From Hyphomicrobiales bacterium (lineage in GTDB: Bacteria; Pseudomonadota; Alphaproteobacteria; Rhizobiales; Rhizobiaceae), in assembly GCA_900466475.1 (NCBI GenBank), contig UBMI01000009.1:550480-614479 (forward strand): a stretch of 64,000 bases of DNA, read 5' to 3'. A model generated the notes under the pieces. It did not search any database. It had not been told where the DNA came from and was given only the letters and a program-made list of their open reading frames with translations. Below are positions 54,160 through 63,453 of this stretch, one piece after another. The first letter of the stretch is position 1. Each line of letters opens with the position of its first letter. The translations under genes were made by a program, and so were the position numbers.

Positions 54160-55767
54160 CTACTCAAGGAATGTCATCGGGTTTACCGGGGACGCATCCT
54201 TGCGAACTTCGAAGTGCACCTGCGGCTGCTTGACGTTGCCGCTCATGCCCGACACGGCAACCGTCTGGCCGCGCTGGATCTTCTGGCCGCGCGTGACGCT
54301 CAGCGTATCGGCATTGCCGTAAACCGTGACGGTGCCGTCGTCGTGACGGACGAGAACCGTGTTGCCGAGCTCCTTGAGACCATTGCCGGCATAAATGACC
54401 ACGCCGTTTTCAGCAGCCTTGATCGCCGTGCCCTGCGGAACCGAGATATCGATACCGTCGTTGCGGCTGCCGTTGACGTTTGCACCGTAGGCCGCGATCA
54501 CCTGTCCGCGAACCGGCCAGCGATACTTGCCGATGCCGGTTGCTTCGGGAGCGGCAGCGCTGACATCGGACTTCTTCTCGACATCATCGACTGTCTGTGT
54601 CGCGGCAGGAGCCTTGTAAGGCGCCGGCTGTGCGGAGGCCGTCTGGACCGGAGCTGCAGCCGGCTGGGCGGGCTTCACCTGCTCCACCTTCTGGGCCGGG
54701 ATGGAGGCCGTCTTGATCGTGTCGGCCGAGGCTGTGCCATTCGGGATCTTCAGCTCCTGCCCGATGCGGATCGAACTCGCCGACAGATTGTTGGCCACCT
54801 TGATATCGTCGATGTTGGCACCCGTCGCCTTGGCGATCTTGGCAAGCGAGTCGCCCTGCTTGACCGTATAGGTACCGGCAGCACCATTCGGGTTCTTGCC
54901 GCCGCCTGCAGGAGCCTTGCTTGTCGGATCGGCGCTTGCGACGGCCTTGTCGCGAGCCGAGTTGGCGCCGGGAACGACAGCGACCTTCTGCTCCTGGCCC
55001 TTCGTCGGCTGCGGCAGGTTGCCGGGCTTGGACAGATCGGCGGACTGGGCTGCGGCCTTGGCGGGATTGTTGCCGCCATTGAAGGTCGGGATGAGGATCG
55101 CCTGGCCGGGCTGCGCTGCTGAAGCCGTCTTCAGATTGTTGACGCGCAGGATTTCCTTTTCCGGAACGCCAAACCGGCGTGAAAGCACAGCGATGTTTTC
55201 ACCAGGACGCAGCGTGACGGAAGGCGCATTGGTCGCCGACCAGCCCGAGACTTTCGGCGTCGTGCCCGTCGTCAGTGTATCGGTAGCATCCCTCGGAGCA
55301 TTCACGCCTGCCGGGGCGATGCGATCAGGCTTCGGAGCCGACGGGAACGGCTGAGCGAGGGCGACATTCCTTTCCTGCTGCCGGGGAGAAACAGACCCTG
55401 CGCTCGGAGGCGCGAGTTCGGTGCGCTGAACGGAAACCGGTGCGGATGCCATCCGTGCGGGGGAAGTGGCAACCGGATCATAGTTCGGGCGGCCCGGATA
55501 GGGCTGGTTCATCGCACCATTCTGAGCGTAGGCCGGCTGCACGGCCGAACCACCGAGATCGGCGCGCGGCACCGGGTCGCCCTGCGGCCCGTTGAAACCC
55601 CTGCGCGGGATCGAATTCGTCGTCATCTGATCCTGCCCCGAGGAGGAAAACAGACTGCCGAAACGTGTTACATCGGAGCTGCAGCCTGTTGCTGCACTCG
55701 CCAGCAAGGTGACGACCAGAAGATTGCCGGCCGATTTCCCGAACTTCGGCGAAAGACTGAAACGCAT
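54160..55767 (-). CDS. NlpD-type lipoprotein, two LysM domains and degenerate LytM (M23) domain
   Basis: 535 aa from MRFSLSPKFGK (a GTG four codons upstream is possible). Lipobox AATGC (Cys about 29). LysM 1 at about residues 190-236 (VTLRPGENIAVLSRRFGVPE), LysM 2 at about 300-345 (YTVKQGDSLAKIAKATGANI), M23 domain from about 410. The zinc motif HxGxD reads NDGID, so the first His is missing, while HFEVR remains. This is the degenerate pattern of NlpD, which activates amidases rather than cutting peptidoglycan itself. It follows pcm at 261 bp. Confidence 0.88.
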   Translation of the reverse strand: MRFSLSPKFGKSAGNLLVVTLLASAATGCSSDVTRFGSLFSSSGQDQMTTNSIPRRGFNGPQGDPVPRADLGGSAVQPAYAQNGAMNQPYPGRPNYDPVATSPARMASAPVSVQRTELAPPSAGSVSPRQQERNVALAQPFPSAPKPDRIAPAGVNAPRDATDTLTTGTTPKVSGWSATNAPSVTLRPGENIAVLSRRFGVPEKEILRVNNLKTASAAQPGQAILIPTFNGGNNPAKAAAQSADLSKPGNLPQPTKGQEQKVAVVPGANSARDKAVASADPTSKAPAGGGKNPNGAAGTYTVKQGDSLAKIAKATGANIDDIKVANNLSASSIRIGQELKIPNGTASADTIKTASIPAQKVEQVKPAQPAAAPVQTASAQPAPYKAPAATQTVDDVEKKSDVSAAAPEATGIGKYRWPVRGQVIAAYGANVNGSRNDGIDISVPQGTAIKAAENGVVIYAGNGLKELGNTVLVRHDDGTVTVYGNADTLSVTRGQKIQRGQTVAVSGMSGNVKQPQVHFEVRKDASPVNPMTFLE

Positions 55768-56028
55768 GACTCGACCCACTTAGAACGCAACCATTTGTGA
55801 ATCTATTAAAGCGCGTTAGTGTTACCATGCGGTTAAGGCGCTGGAATCAGTGCTATATTTTTGAGAACTTGATAACCATAAGTTTGCGGGCAAAAAATCA
55901 TAGCCCGCAGGGCTTTGCGGTCTGCCGATGCATGTCGCGATCCTTCAGGTTCGCATGCCATGATTCTGATCTTTGTTTTACGGATGTCGTTGTTGCAAAA
56001 CCGGTGCACCCGTTTTGCGTGTCTTGCT

Positions 56029-56682
56029 TTAAAGCTGGGATGCGAGGCGGGGAACAATCGGCAGATAGGGAGCGTCAAAAAGCTCTTCCCGCTCGAAGCG
56101 GCTTCCGGTTTTCGTCAGGCGAACCATGCGGCATTCGTTTTCAGAGATCATCAGCGGCGCAATCATCGAACCGCCGGAGACCAGCTGATCGGCATAGAAG
56201 CGCGGCATGGAGTTGAAAGCAGCCGTGACAAGAATGCGGTCGAAAGTGCCCTCGCCCTGCATGCCGCCGCTGCCATCAGCCTGGCGGATGATGACGCTGC
56301 GCAGGCTGAGGGCTTCCATTCGGCGCTGGGCCGAAAGTGTCAGCGTCTTGTAGCGATCGACCGTCAGCACACGCTCCGCAATGCGACCAATGACCGCCGC
56401 TGTGAAACCGCTGCCTGTTCCGATTTCGAGCACGCGCTGACCGGGGCGGACCTTCAGATGATGCAAAAGACGGACCACAAAATCGACGCCCTCCAGAAAG
56501 GAGCCGCATTCGATCGGGATCGTGCGGCTGGAGTAGGCGTTCTCGGTAAATTGCGGTGGTACGAAAAGCGAGCGCGGCGTTTGCTCGACTGCCGTCAGCA
56601 GATCGATGTCGGAAATGCCTTCCGCGCGCAATCTCAAGACCAGCGCTGCAAAGCCTTCCTTCTCGGCCAGTTTTGCCGTCAA
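56029..56682 (-). CDS. pcm: Protein-L-isoaspartate O-methyltransferase
   Basis: 217 aa. SAM-dependent repair of isoaspartyl residues. Motifs: [20 protein letters not shown], the SAM-binding [20 protein letters not shown] and [20 protein letters not shown]. Start overlaps the surE stop by 4 bases (ATGA), the usual surE-pcm coupling. Confidence 0.95.
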   Translation of the reverse strand: MTAKLAEKEGFAALVLRLRAEGISDIDLLTAVEQTPRSLFVPPQFTENAYSSRTIPIECGSFLEGVDFVVRLLHHLKVRPGQRVLEIGTGSGFTAAVIGRIAERVLTVDRYKTLTLSAQRRMEALSLRSVIIRQADGSGGMQGEGTFDRILVTAAFNSMPRFYADQLVSGGSMIAPLMISENECRMVRLTKTGSRFEREELFDAPYLPIVPRLASQL

Positions 56683-57452
56683 CCCTTTACTCCGTGTCCG
56701 AGGGCCCGCGCCACGCGGTCCGTCACGGAATAATCGGTCAGATCAAGTTTCAAAGGTGTTACCGAAATCCTATTATGCTTGAGGGCGTGGATATCGCTGC
56801 CCTCGGTAAAGGCGCCGGCACGCTCGCCGAATTTCAGCCAGTAATAGGGAAAGCCGCGGCCGTCGGTGCGCGCATCGACCTGCAGGTTGAAGGCAAGCTT
56901 GCCCTGGGCCGTCACTTCCACGCCCTCGACCTCTTCAGGGCGACAGTTCGGGAAGTTGAGGTTGAGGAAAGTGCCTTCGGGCAGATCGACGGTCATCAGC
57001 TTTTCGAGGAGAGCAGGCGCGTGCGCTTCGCAGACCTCCCAGGGCAGGATTCGCGCGCCATTATCGTAAACGTATGCCTGGCTGAGGGCGAAGGAGCGCA
57101 CGCCCTGCATCGTTCCTTCGATGGCGCCGGCGATGGTACCGGAATAGGTTACGTCGTCTGCAACGTTTGAGCCGGAATTGACACCCGACAGGACGAGGTC
57201 CGGCTTGATATCCAGCACCTGCTTGATGCCCATGATGACGCAATCGGTCGGCGTGCCGCGCAACGCATAATGCTTATCGGAAATCTTCCGGAGCCTTAGC
57301 GGCTCCGAAAGGCTGAGCGAATGCGCAAGGCCGCTCTGGTCGGTTTCGGGGGCAACGATCCAGACATCGTCAGAAAGCGCCCTTGCTATCCGTTCCAGCG
57401 CACCCAGACCTTCGGCATGGATACCGTCGTCATTCGTCAGCAGGATGCGCAT
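56679..57452 (-). CDS. surE: 5'/3'-nucleotidase SurE
   Basis: 257 aa. Mg-dependent phosphatase of nucleoside monophosphates. The N-terminus [20 protein letters not shown] supplies Asp8/Asp9; the core motifs [20 protein letters not shown] and [11 protein letters not shown] are intact. The start lies 4 bp after serS and the stop overlaps pcm. Confidence 0.96.
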   Translation of the reverse strand: MRILLTNDDGIHAEGLGALERIARALSDDVWIVAPETDQSGLAHSLSLSEPLRLRKISDKHYALRGTPTDCVIMGIKQVLDIKPDLVLSGVNSGSNVADDVTYSGTIAGAIEGTMQGVRSFALSQAYVYDNGARILPWEVCEAHAPALLEKLMTVDLPEGTFLNLNFPNCRPEEVEGVEVTAQGKLAFNLQVDARTDGRGFPYYWLKFGERAGAFTEGSDIHALKHNRISVTPLKLDLTDYSVTDRVARALGHGVKG

Positions 57453-57456
57453 TGGC

Positions 57457-58740
57457 TCAGGCCGCCCGTTCGATCTTCGTCAGACCGCCCATATAGGGCA
57501 GCAAAACGTCCGGAATCGTGACCGAGCCATCCTCGTTCAGATAATTTTCGAGAACAGCGATCAGGCAGCGGCCAACTGCGGTGCCGGAGCCGTTCAGCGT
57601 GTGAACGAACTTCGTCGCCTTGTCGTCCTTGCCGCGATAGCGGGCATTCATTCGCCGCGCCTGGAAATCGCCGCAGACGGAGCAGGACGAGATCTCGCGG
57701 AACGTATTCTGGCCCGGCAGCCAGACTTCGAGATCGTAGGTCTTGCGCGAACCGAAGCCCATGTCGCCGGTGCAGAGTGTCATGGTGCGGAAATGCAGGC
57801 CGAGGCGCTTCAGTACTTCCTCTGCGCAGGCCGTCATGCGCTCGTGCTCGGCAAGCGAGCTCTCGGCATCGGTGATCGAGACCAGCTCGCACTTCCAGAA
57901 CTGGTGCTGGCGCAGCATGCCACGCGTGTCGCGGCCGGCGGAGCCTGCCTCGGAACGGAAGGACGGCGTCAGCGCCGTGAAGCGCAGCGGCAGTTTCTCC
58001 TGATCGAGGATTTCTTCGCGAACCAGATTGGTCAGCGTCACTTCCGCAGTCGGGATCAGATAGCGACCATCCGTCGTCTTGAAGAGATCCTCTTCGAACT
58101 TCGGCAGGTTGCCGGTGCCGAACAGGGCTTCAGCGCGCACCATCAGCGGCGAAGACACTTCGGTATAGCCGTGTTCGGTCGTGTGCAGATCAATCATGAA
58201 CTGGCCGAGCGCGCGTTCGAGCCTGGCGAGTTGGTTGGTCAGGACCGTGAAGCGCGAGCCGGAGAGCTTGGTGGCACGTTCAAAATCCATGTAGCCAAGG
58301 GCTTCGCCGATTTCGAAATGTTCCTTCGGCGTATGGTTCCAGCGCGGTTTTTCACCGACGATACGGGTGACGACATTGTCGTGCTCGTCCTTGCCGACAG
58401 GCACTTCGTCAAGCGGTACGTTCGGAATGCGCGAGAGCTGGTCGTAGAGATCGGCGGAAAACGCGCGCTCTTCTTCCTCGGCTGCCGGCAGGGTCTCCTT
58501 GATCTCGGCGACCTCGGCCTTCAGCTTGTCGGCAAGCTCGGTGTTCTTCTGCGCCAAGGCCGCGCCGATCTCCTTGGAGGCGGCGTTACGGCGGGAGAGC
58601 AGGTCCTGCGCCTTCTGCACGGCGGAGCGGCGCTTTTCGTCAAGGGCGACGAGAGATTGCGACAGAGGTTCCGCGCCGCGCTTGGCAAGGGCAGCATCGA
58701 GAGCCTCGGGATTCTCACGGATCCATTTGATATCGAGCAT
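57457..58740 (-). CDS. serS: Seryl-tRNA synthetase
   Basis: 427 aa from [15 protein letters not shown]; an ORF-extending ATG eight codons upstream is not needed. An N-terminal coiled-coil arm (about residues 30-100) and class II catalytic motifs: motif 2 [20 protein letters not shown] and motif 3 [17 protein letters not shown]. It charges tRNA-Ser (and tRNA-Sec where present). First gene of serS-surE-pcm. Confidence 0.98.
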   Translation of the reverse strand: MLDIKWIRENPEALDAALAKRGAEPLSQSLVALDEKRRSAVQKAQDLLSRRNAASKEIGAALAQKNTELADKLKAEVAEIKETLPAAEEEERAFSADLYDQLSRIPNVPLDEVPVGKDEHDNVVTRIVGEKPRWNHTPKEHFEIGEALGYMDFERATKLSGSRFTVLTNQLARLERALGQFMIDLHTTEHGYTEVSSPLMVRAEALFGTGNLPKFEEDLFKTTDGRYLIPTAEVTLTNLVREEILDQEKLPLRFTALTPSFRSEAGSAGRDTRGMLRQHQFWKCELVSITDAESSLAEHERMTACAEEVLKRLGLHFRTMTLCTGDMGFGSRKTYDLEVWLPGQNTFREISSCSVCGDFQARRMNARYRGKDDKATKFVHTLNGSGTAVGRCLIAVLENYLNEDGSVTIPDVLLPYMGGLTKIERAA

Positions 58741-58834
58741 CGTCGTTCCAGATCGTTTCAACATAAATGAACCGGTCGGAGGAAACCCCGACCGGATGGG
58801 AAACGGCAGAACTCAGTGAACTGTCCTGATGCGC

Positions 58835-59662
58835 TCAGACGCTGTCCGTGTTGGCGACGTCAGAGGATTCGCTGGCCTCTTCAACCGCCTGTTTGGAACG
58901 CTGACGCTCCACGAATCGTGCCGCGTAAATGGAAATCTCGTAGAGAAGGATCGTCGGTAGCGCAAGACCGATCTGGGACATGGGATCGGGCGGTGTGAGC
59001 ACCGCGGCGACCACGAAGGCAAGCACGATCGCGAACTTGCGCTTTTCGGAGAGCCATTGCGACGTCAGAAGGCCGACACGGGCCAGAAGCGTCGTGATCA
59101 CCGGTAGCTGAAAGACGAGGCCGAAGGAGAAGACCAGCGTCATGATCAGGCTCAGATATTCCGAGACCTTCGGGAGCAGCGAAATTGCCACCTCGTCATG
59201 ACCCGGCGCCTGCTGCATCGACAGGAAGAACCACATGACCATCGGCGTGAAGAAGAAATAGACCAGCGCCCCGCCCATCAGGAACAGGATTGGCGATGCG
59301 ATAAGGAACGGCAAAAAGGCCTGGCGTTCGTTCTTGTAGAGGCCGGGAGCCACGAACTTGTAGATCTGTGCAGCGATGATCGGGAAGGCGATCACCAGAC
59401 CGCCGAACATCGCGACCTTGACCTGCGTGAAGAAGAACTCCTGCGGCGCGGTATAGATCAGCTGCGCTTTCTCGACATCGAGATGAGCCCAGCTGACAGC
59501 AAGCTTGTAGGGATAGACGAGGTAATTGAAGATGTGCTTGGCGAAGATGAAGCACACGATGAAGGCGATGAAGAACGCAGCGATCGACCAGATCAGCCGC
59601 GTGCGCAGCTCCATCAGGTGCTCGATCAACGGCTGCGGCTTGTCTTGTATATCACCGCTCAT
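58835..59662 (-). CDS. tatC: Twin-arginine translocase subunit TatC
   Basis: 275 aa. Six helices; conserved N-terminal PLIEHLMELRTRLIWSIAAF and the periplasmic and membrane segment PQEFFFTQVKVAMFGGLVIA, PGLYKNERQAFLPF. Core receptor of the Tat pathway for folded, RR-signal proteins. Start overlaps the tatB stop (ATGA). The serS gene follows 94 bp downstream. Confidence 0.97.
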   Translation of the reverse strand: MSGDIQDKPQPLIEHLMELRTRLIWSIAAFFIAFIVCFIFAKHIFNYLVYPYKLAVSWAHLDVEKAQLIYTAPQEFFFTQVKVAMFGGLVIAFPIIAAQIYKFVAPGLYKNERQAFLPFLIASPILFLMGGALVYFFFTPMVMWFFLSMQQAPGHDEVAISLLPKVSEYLSLIMTLVFSFGLVFQLPVITTLLARVGLLTSQWLSEKRKFAIVLAFVVAAVLTPPDPMSQIGLALPTILLYEISIYAARFVERQRSKQAVEEASESSDVANTDSV

Positions 59663-60300
59663 GCCTCATCCTTCTTATTTTTGGCGGCAGGCTTTGCGAC
59701 AGCAGCCGGCTTCCTTGTCGCGGCAGCGCGCTTCGGCTTCTCGACCGGTGCGGCGACCAACGCAACCGCGTCAGCCTTGTCTGCAGCCTTCACACGCGGC
59801 TTGCGGACGGCCTTCGGCTTTTCAGCCACGGCGACCGGAGCAACGGTGGCGGCAGCGACCGGCTGCGGCGCAGGAACGACCGGCGGCGTTTCCGGCAGGC
59901 TCATTGACGGCGCCGGCGCGGAAACTTCAGCAGGCGGCGCTTCCGTCGCAGCCCCGGTACCCTGCTCCAGCGGGCGCTGTTCTGCCGGATTGTCGACCTT
60001 CGTCGAATTCTGCAGGTCGGCCTTGATCTCGTTACCCATCTGGCGCAGCGGGTTCATCGCCTCGCGCAGGCTGTTGACCGGGTTGAGCTTCTGGGCGTCG
60101 CTGATCGTGTTACGCACATCGTCAAGCTCGGCTTCGCGCAGTGCTTCGTCGAACTGGGCACGAAACTCACCCGCGACCTTGCGGGCACGTGCTGTCATCT
60201 TGCCGAAAGCGCGCAGCATCGGCGGCAGATCCTTGGGACCGACAACCACGATCAGAACGACCGCGATAACCAAGAGTTCGGTCCAGCCAATATCGAACAT
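59659..60300 (-). CDS. tatB: Twin-arginine translocase subunit TatB
   Basis: 213 aa. N-terminal MFDIGWTELLVIAVVLIVVV helix with the conserved acidic residue, then amphipathic helix (GPKDLPPMLRAFGKMTARAR). The C-terminal 110 residues are Ala/Pro/Lys-rich and low-complexity, long compared with E. coli TatB. Works with TatC to bind substrates. tatA lies 51 bp upstream. Confidence 0.95.
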   Translation of the reverse strand: MFDIGWTELLVIAVVLIVVVGPKDLPPMLRAFGKMTARARKVAGEFRAQFDEALREAELDDVRNTISDAQKLNPVNSLREAMNPLRQMGNEIKADLQNSTKVDNPAEQRPLEQGTGAATEAPPAEVSAPAPSMSLPETPPVVPAPQPVAAATVAPVAVAEKPKAVRKPRVKAADKADAVALVAAPVEKPKRAAATRKPAAVAKPAAKNKKDEA

Positions 60301-60351
60301 GCAAGGCTCCTGAACGGGCGGCGCGGGGGCAGCGCCCTTTCCCGTACGTGA

Positions 60352-60543
60352 TTACTTCGTTTCGTCGGCCTTGTGATCGACGGTCTTTGCTGCTTCCGGC
60401 GCGTCTTCGTCCGTCATGCCCTTCTTGAAGCTCTTGATGCCCTTGGCAACGTCGCCCATCAGTTCCGGGATCTTGCCGCGACCGAACAACAAAAGCACAA
60501 TGGCCAGAACGATAAGCCAGTGCCACATGCTAAAAGAACCCAT
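60352..60543 (-). CDS. tatA: Twin-arginine translocase subunit TatA
   Basis: 63 aa. Single helix [20 protein letters not shown] followed by the amphipathic [18 protein letters not shown], with [12 protein letters not shown] in the family consensus. Pore-forming subunit of the Tat system. First gene of tatABC. Confidence 0.96.
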   Translation of the reverse strand: MGSFSMWHWLIVLAIVLLLFGRGKIPELMGDVAKGIKSFKKGMTDEDAPEAAKTVDHKADETK

Positions 60544-60726
60544 TACGCATACTCCCTGTTTCGATGTTCCCTCGATGTAAGAATTTCCGATCCGGTTTCC
60601 AACATCAATCCTTCTGGATTGAGCTTAATGTCACGGTATCGGCCTTTGTGACAAGCCATTCGTCCATCGAAAAATCGTGATTGACATTGTTTTGCGCGGC
60701 CGTGGCAAAAGCAAGACCAACCTTCA

Positions 60727-61449
60727 TCATTCCTCGGAGGCGCCACCCGGGGCGAGCAGCCCAAGCTCTTCAAGGTCCAGTTGTGTAATTGGATCCTCAT
60801 CCTCGGCCAGTTCGTCGTTCATGAGGGGCGACGGAATGTTGAAATTGGCCGGGATTCGGCCGGACAGCAGGCCGGCGCCCTTCAGTTCTTCAAGTCCCGG
60901 CAAGTCGCGCAATTCCTCAAGGCCGAAATGATCGAGGAAATCACGCGTCGTCCCGAGCGTCACCGGCCGGCCCGGTGTGCGACGGCGGCCGCGGAAACGC
61001 ACCCAGCCCGCCTCCATCAGCACATCGAGCGTGCCGCGCGAGGTTTGCACACCTCTGATATCTTCGATCTCGGCACGCGTCACCGGCTGGTGATAGGCAA
61101 TGATCGCCAGCACCTCGAGGGCTGCGCGGGAGAGTTTGCGGACCTCATTCTCATCGCGACGGATGAAAAAGGATAGGTCGGCGGCGGTGCGGAAGGCCCA
61201 GGCATCATCGACCTGCACGAGATTGACGCCACGCGGCGCATAGTGGTCCTTCAGGCGCAGCATGATCTCGCGCGCATTGAAGCCCTTCGGCAGACGCTCG
61301 GTGATAAAGCCTTCGGATACCGGCTGGGCGGAGGCGAAGACCAGCGCTTCGGCTATACGTTCCGCTTCGATCTCGGCCTGCAGATTGTGGGAAGCGTCTT
61401 CACCCTCCCCCTCGTCACCTTCAAAGTCATCGTCCTGCGCGCCGATCAA
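60727..61449 (-). CDS. scpB: Segregation and condensation protein ScpB
   Basis: 240 aa. Two winged-helix domains: IAEALVFASAQPVSEGFITE, LSRAALEVLAIIAYHQPVTR, IEDIRGVQTSRGTLDVLMEA and GRPVTLGTTRDFLDHFGLEE. The last 40 residues are a low-similarity acidic tail. Partner of ScpA in the SMC condensin. Start overlaps the scpA stop as ATGA. About 180 bp separate its stop from tatA, so the tat genes may have their own promoter there. Confidence 0.95.
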   Translation of the reverse strand: MIGAQDDDFEGDEGEGEDASHNLQAEIEAERIAEALVFASAQPVSEGFITERLPKGFNAREIMLRLKDHYAPRGVNLVQVDDAWAFRTAADLSFFIRRDENEVRKLSRAALEVLAIIAYHQPVTRAEIEDIRGVQTSRGTLDVLMEAGWVRFRGRRRTPGRPVTLGTTRDFLDHFGLEELRDLPGLEELKGAGLLSGRIPANFNIPSPLMNDELAEDEDPITQLDLEELGLLAPGGASEE

Positions 61450-62306
61450 TCCGACTGCTCCTGTTCGACCACCTGAAGGGTGGCATGTTTCGGGCCGCGG
61501 CGCATATAGATCGGCTGGAAGGCGCCATCCTGGCGGATCTCCAGCTTGCCCTCGCGCACCAGTTCCAGCGAGGCGGCAAAGGCGCTGGCAACGGCCGTGA
61601 CGCGCTCGGCGGGACTTGCAAGGTACCGCAGCAAATATTGCTCGAGCGCCGTCCAGTCGACGATGTCGCCGATCATCTGGGTCAGCAGTTCGCGGGCGTC
61701 GGTGAGCGACCAGACGTTGCGCCGCTCGATCGTCACCTGGGTGATCGCATGACGCTGTCGCAGGGCTGCATAGGCGCTCAGGAGATCGTAGAGATTGGCC
61801 TCATAGGCCGATTGCTGGCGATGCGGGATATGTTCGGGCGCGCCGCGGGCGAAAATGTCTCGGCCGAGCCGGTTGCGATTGACGAGGCCGTCGGCCACTT
61901 GGCGCATCGCTTCCAACCGCTTCAGGCGAAAAGCAAGCGTTGCGGCCATTTCCTCACCAGAGGGACCGTCGTCCTTGACCTGCTGCGGGATCAGCAATCG
62001 CGATTTCAGATAGGCAAGCCAGGCGGCCATGACGAGATAGTCGGCGGCAAGCTCGATGCGAATCCGCCGCGCGCTTTCGACGAACTGAAGATATTGCTCG
62101 GCAAGGGCCAGAACCGAAATGCGCGACAGGTCGACCTTCTGGTTGCGGGCAAGATAGAGCAAGAGGTCGAGCGGGCCTTCGAAGCCGGCGACATCGATCA
62201 CCAATGCCGGCTCGTGGGTGGCGCGTTCCGAACCGTTCTCCTGCCACAGCTTGTCCATCGGCGTTGACGCCGCCTGGGACCGCTCCGTGCCCTTGATCGT
62301 GTTCAC
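61446..62306 (-). CDS. scpA: Segregation and condensation protein ScpA (kleisin)
   Basis: 286 aa from a GTG with GGGTAGGG in front; other in-frame starts exist up- and downstream. Kleisin N-terminal motif FEGPLDLLLYLARNQKVDLS, middle YLKSRLLIPQQ, and C-terminal VASAFAASLELVREGKLEIR. Bridges SMC heads with ScpB. Coupled to scpB by a 4-base overlap; nagZ ends 25 bp upstream. Confidence 0.95.
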   Translation of the reverse strand: MNTIKGTERSQAASTPMDKLWQENGSERATHEPALVIDVAGFEGPLDLLLYLARNQKVDLSRISVLALAEQYLQFVESARRIRIELAADYLVMAAWLAYLKSRLLIPQQVKDDGPSGEEMAATLAFRLKRLEAMRQVADGLVNRNRLGRDIFARGAPEHIPHRQQSAYEANLYDLLSAYAALRQRHAITQVTIERRNVWSLTDARELLTQMIGDIVDWTALEQYLLRYLASPAERVTAVASAFAASLELVREGKLEIRQDGAFQPIYMRRGPKHATLQVVEQEQSD

Positions 62307-62331
62307 CCTACCCTGCCTTTCCGGCCTCTTC

Positions 62332-63345
62332 TCAAGCCGTCGCAAACATGGCGTCGAATTCCGCCCTTATCGTCGTCTCGTCTGCAGCATCGGCGGTCGG
62401 GAAGCCATCCTCGACCAGCCGTGCCCGCTCGCGCGCAAGACCTGCCAGCGGCGGAACATTTGCCACGACCTGAAGCATCTCGTCCATATGGCCGTTGCAA
62501 TGCAGCACGATATCGCAACCGCCCGCAATGATATTCGCCGCGCGCTCGCCGATCGTGCCCGAAAGCGCGTTCATCGAGCTATCGTCCGACAGGAGCAGCC
62601 CCTTGAAGCCGATCTCGGTGCGGATGACCTCGTCGATCACCTTGCGGGATGTGGTTGCCGGATTATCCGGATCGATGGCAGTGAAGACGAGATGGCAGGT
62701 CATGGCCATCAACTCATCCTTCATCGCGATGAAGGGTGGGAAGTCGTGAACTTGCAGTTCTTCGCGCGATACGGCGACGACCGGCAGTTCCAGATGCGAA
62801 TCTGCAAAGCCGCGCCCGTGGCCTGGCATGTGCTTCATGACCGGCAGCAAACCACCGGCTTTCAGTCCCTCGGAAGCAGCCCGGCCCATCTCCGTGACGG
62901 TAACAGGATCGCCGCCATAGGCCCTGTTGCCGATAACATTGCTGCTGCCTTCGACGGGCACGTCGAGCACCGGCAGGCAATCGACATTGATCCCGAATTT
63001 CTGGAGATCAAAAGCATGCAGACGCGACATAAGCCAGGCGGCGCGCAGGCCAAGCGCACGGTCGCGGCGATAGAGATCGCCAAGCGCCTGCCCCGGTGGA
63101 TAGTGCTGCAGGATCGGCGGGCGGATGCGCTGGACGCGACCGCCCTCCTGATCAATGAGCACGGGCGCATGCCAGCCGACGCAATCGCGCAGCTCGGCAA
63201 CAAGATCGCTGATCTGCTGGGCTTCGGAAATGTTTCGTCCGAAAAGGATAAAGCCCCACGGGCGCTCTGCCCTATAGAAGGCCTTCTCTTCGTCGGTCAG
63301 CTTGAGGCCGCTGCAGCCAAGGATCATTGCTTTTGATTCGGTCAT
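62332..63345 (-). CDS. nagZ: Beta-N-acetylhexosaminidase NagZ
   Basis: 337 aa from MTESKAMILGCSGLKL; 35 codons of open frame upstream are not needed. GH3 family with the NagZ-type signature VMKHMPGHGRGFADSH and DQEGGRVQRI; the nucleophile Asp is in GLLLSDDSSMNAL. It removes GlcNAc from anhydro-muropeptides during cell wall recycling. The gene is often the first of the nagZ-scpA-scpB set in rhizobia, as here. Confidence 0.95.
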   Translation of the reverse strand: MTESKAMILGCSGLKLTDEEKAFYRAERPWGFILFGRNISEAQQISDLVAELRDCVGWHAPVLIDQEGGRVQRIRPPILQHYPPGQALGDLYRRDRALGLRAAWLMSRLHAFDLQKFGINVDCLPVLDVPVEGSSNVIGNRAYGGDPVTVTEMGRAASEGLKAGGLLPVMKHMPGHGRGFADSHLELPVVAVSREELQVHDFPPFIAMKDELMAMTCHLVFTAIDPDNPATTSRKVIDEVIRTEIGFKGLLLSDDSSMNALSGTIGERAANIIAGGCDIVLHCNGHMDEMLQVVANVPPLAGLARERARLVEDGFPTADAADETTIRAEFDAMFATA

Positions 63346-63401
63346 ACCCGAATCATAAGGGTCGCCCGGCGAATTGCGAGCGAGGTCAAGCGCGATCCCA
63401 C

Positions 63402-63431
63402 AAAAAAGAACGGCGGGACAAGCCCGCCGTT
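63402..63431 (-). terminator. Rho-independent terminator of the SPOR-domain gene
   Basis: Minus-strand stem AACGGCGGG/CCCGCCGTT with a 5-base loop followed by CTTTTTTG, starting 23 bases past the stop. Confidence 0.85.
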
Positions 63432-63453
63432 GCGATAGAGGAAGCCACAAAGC

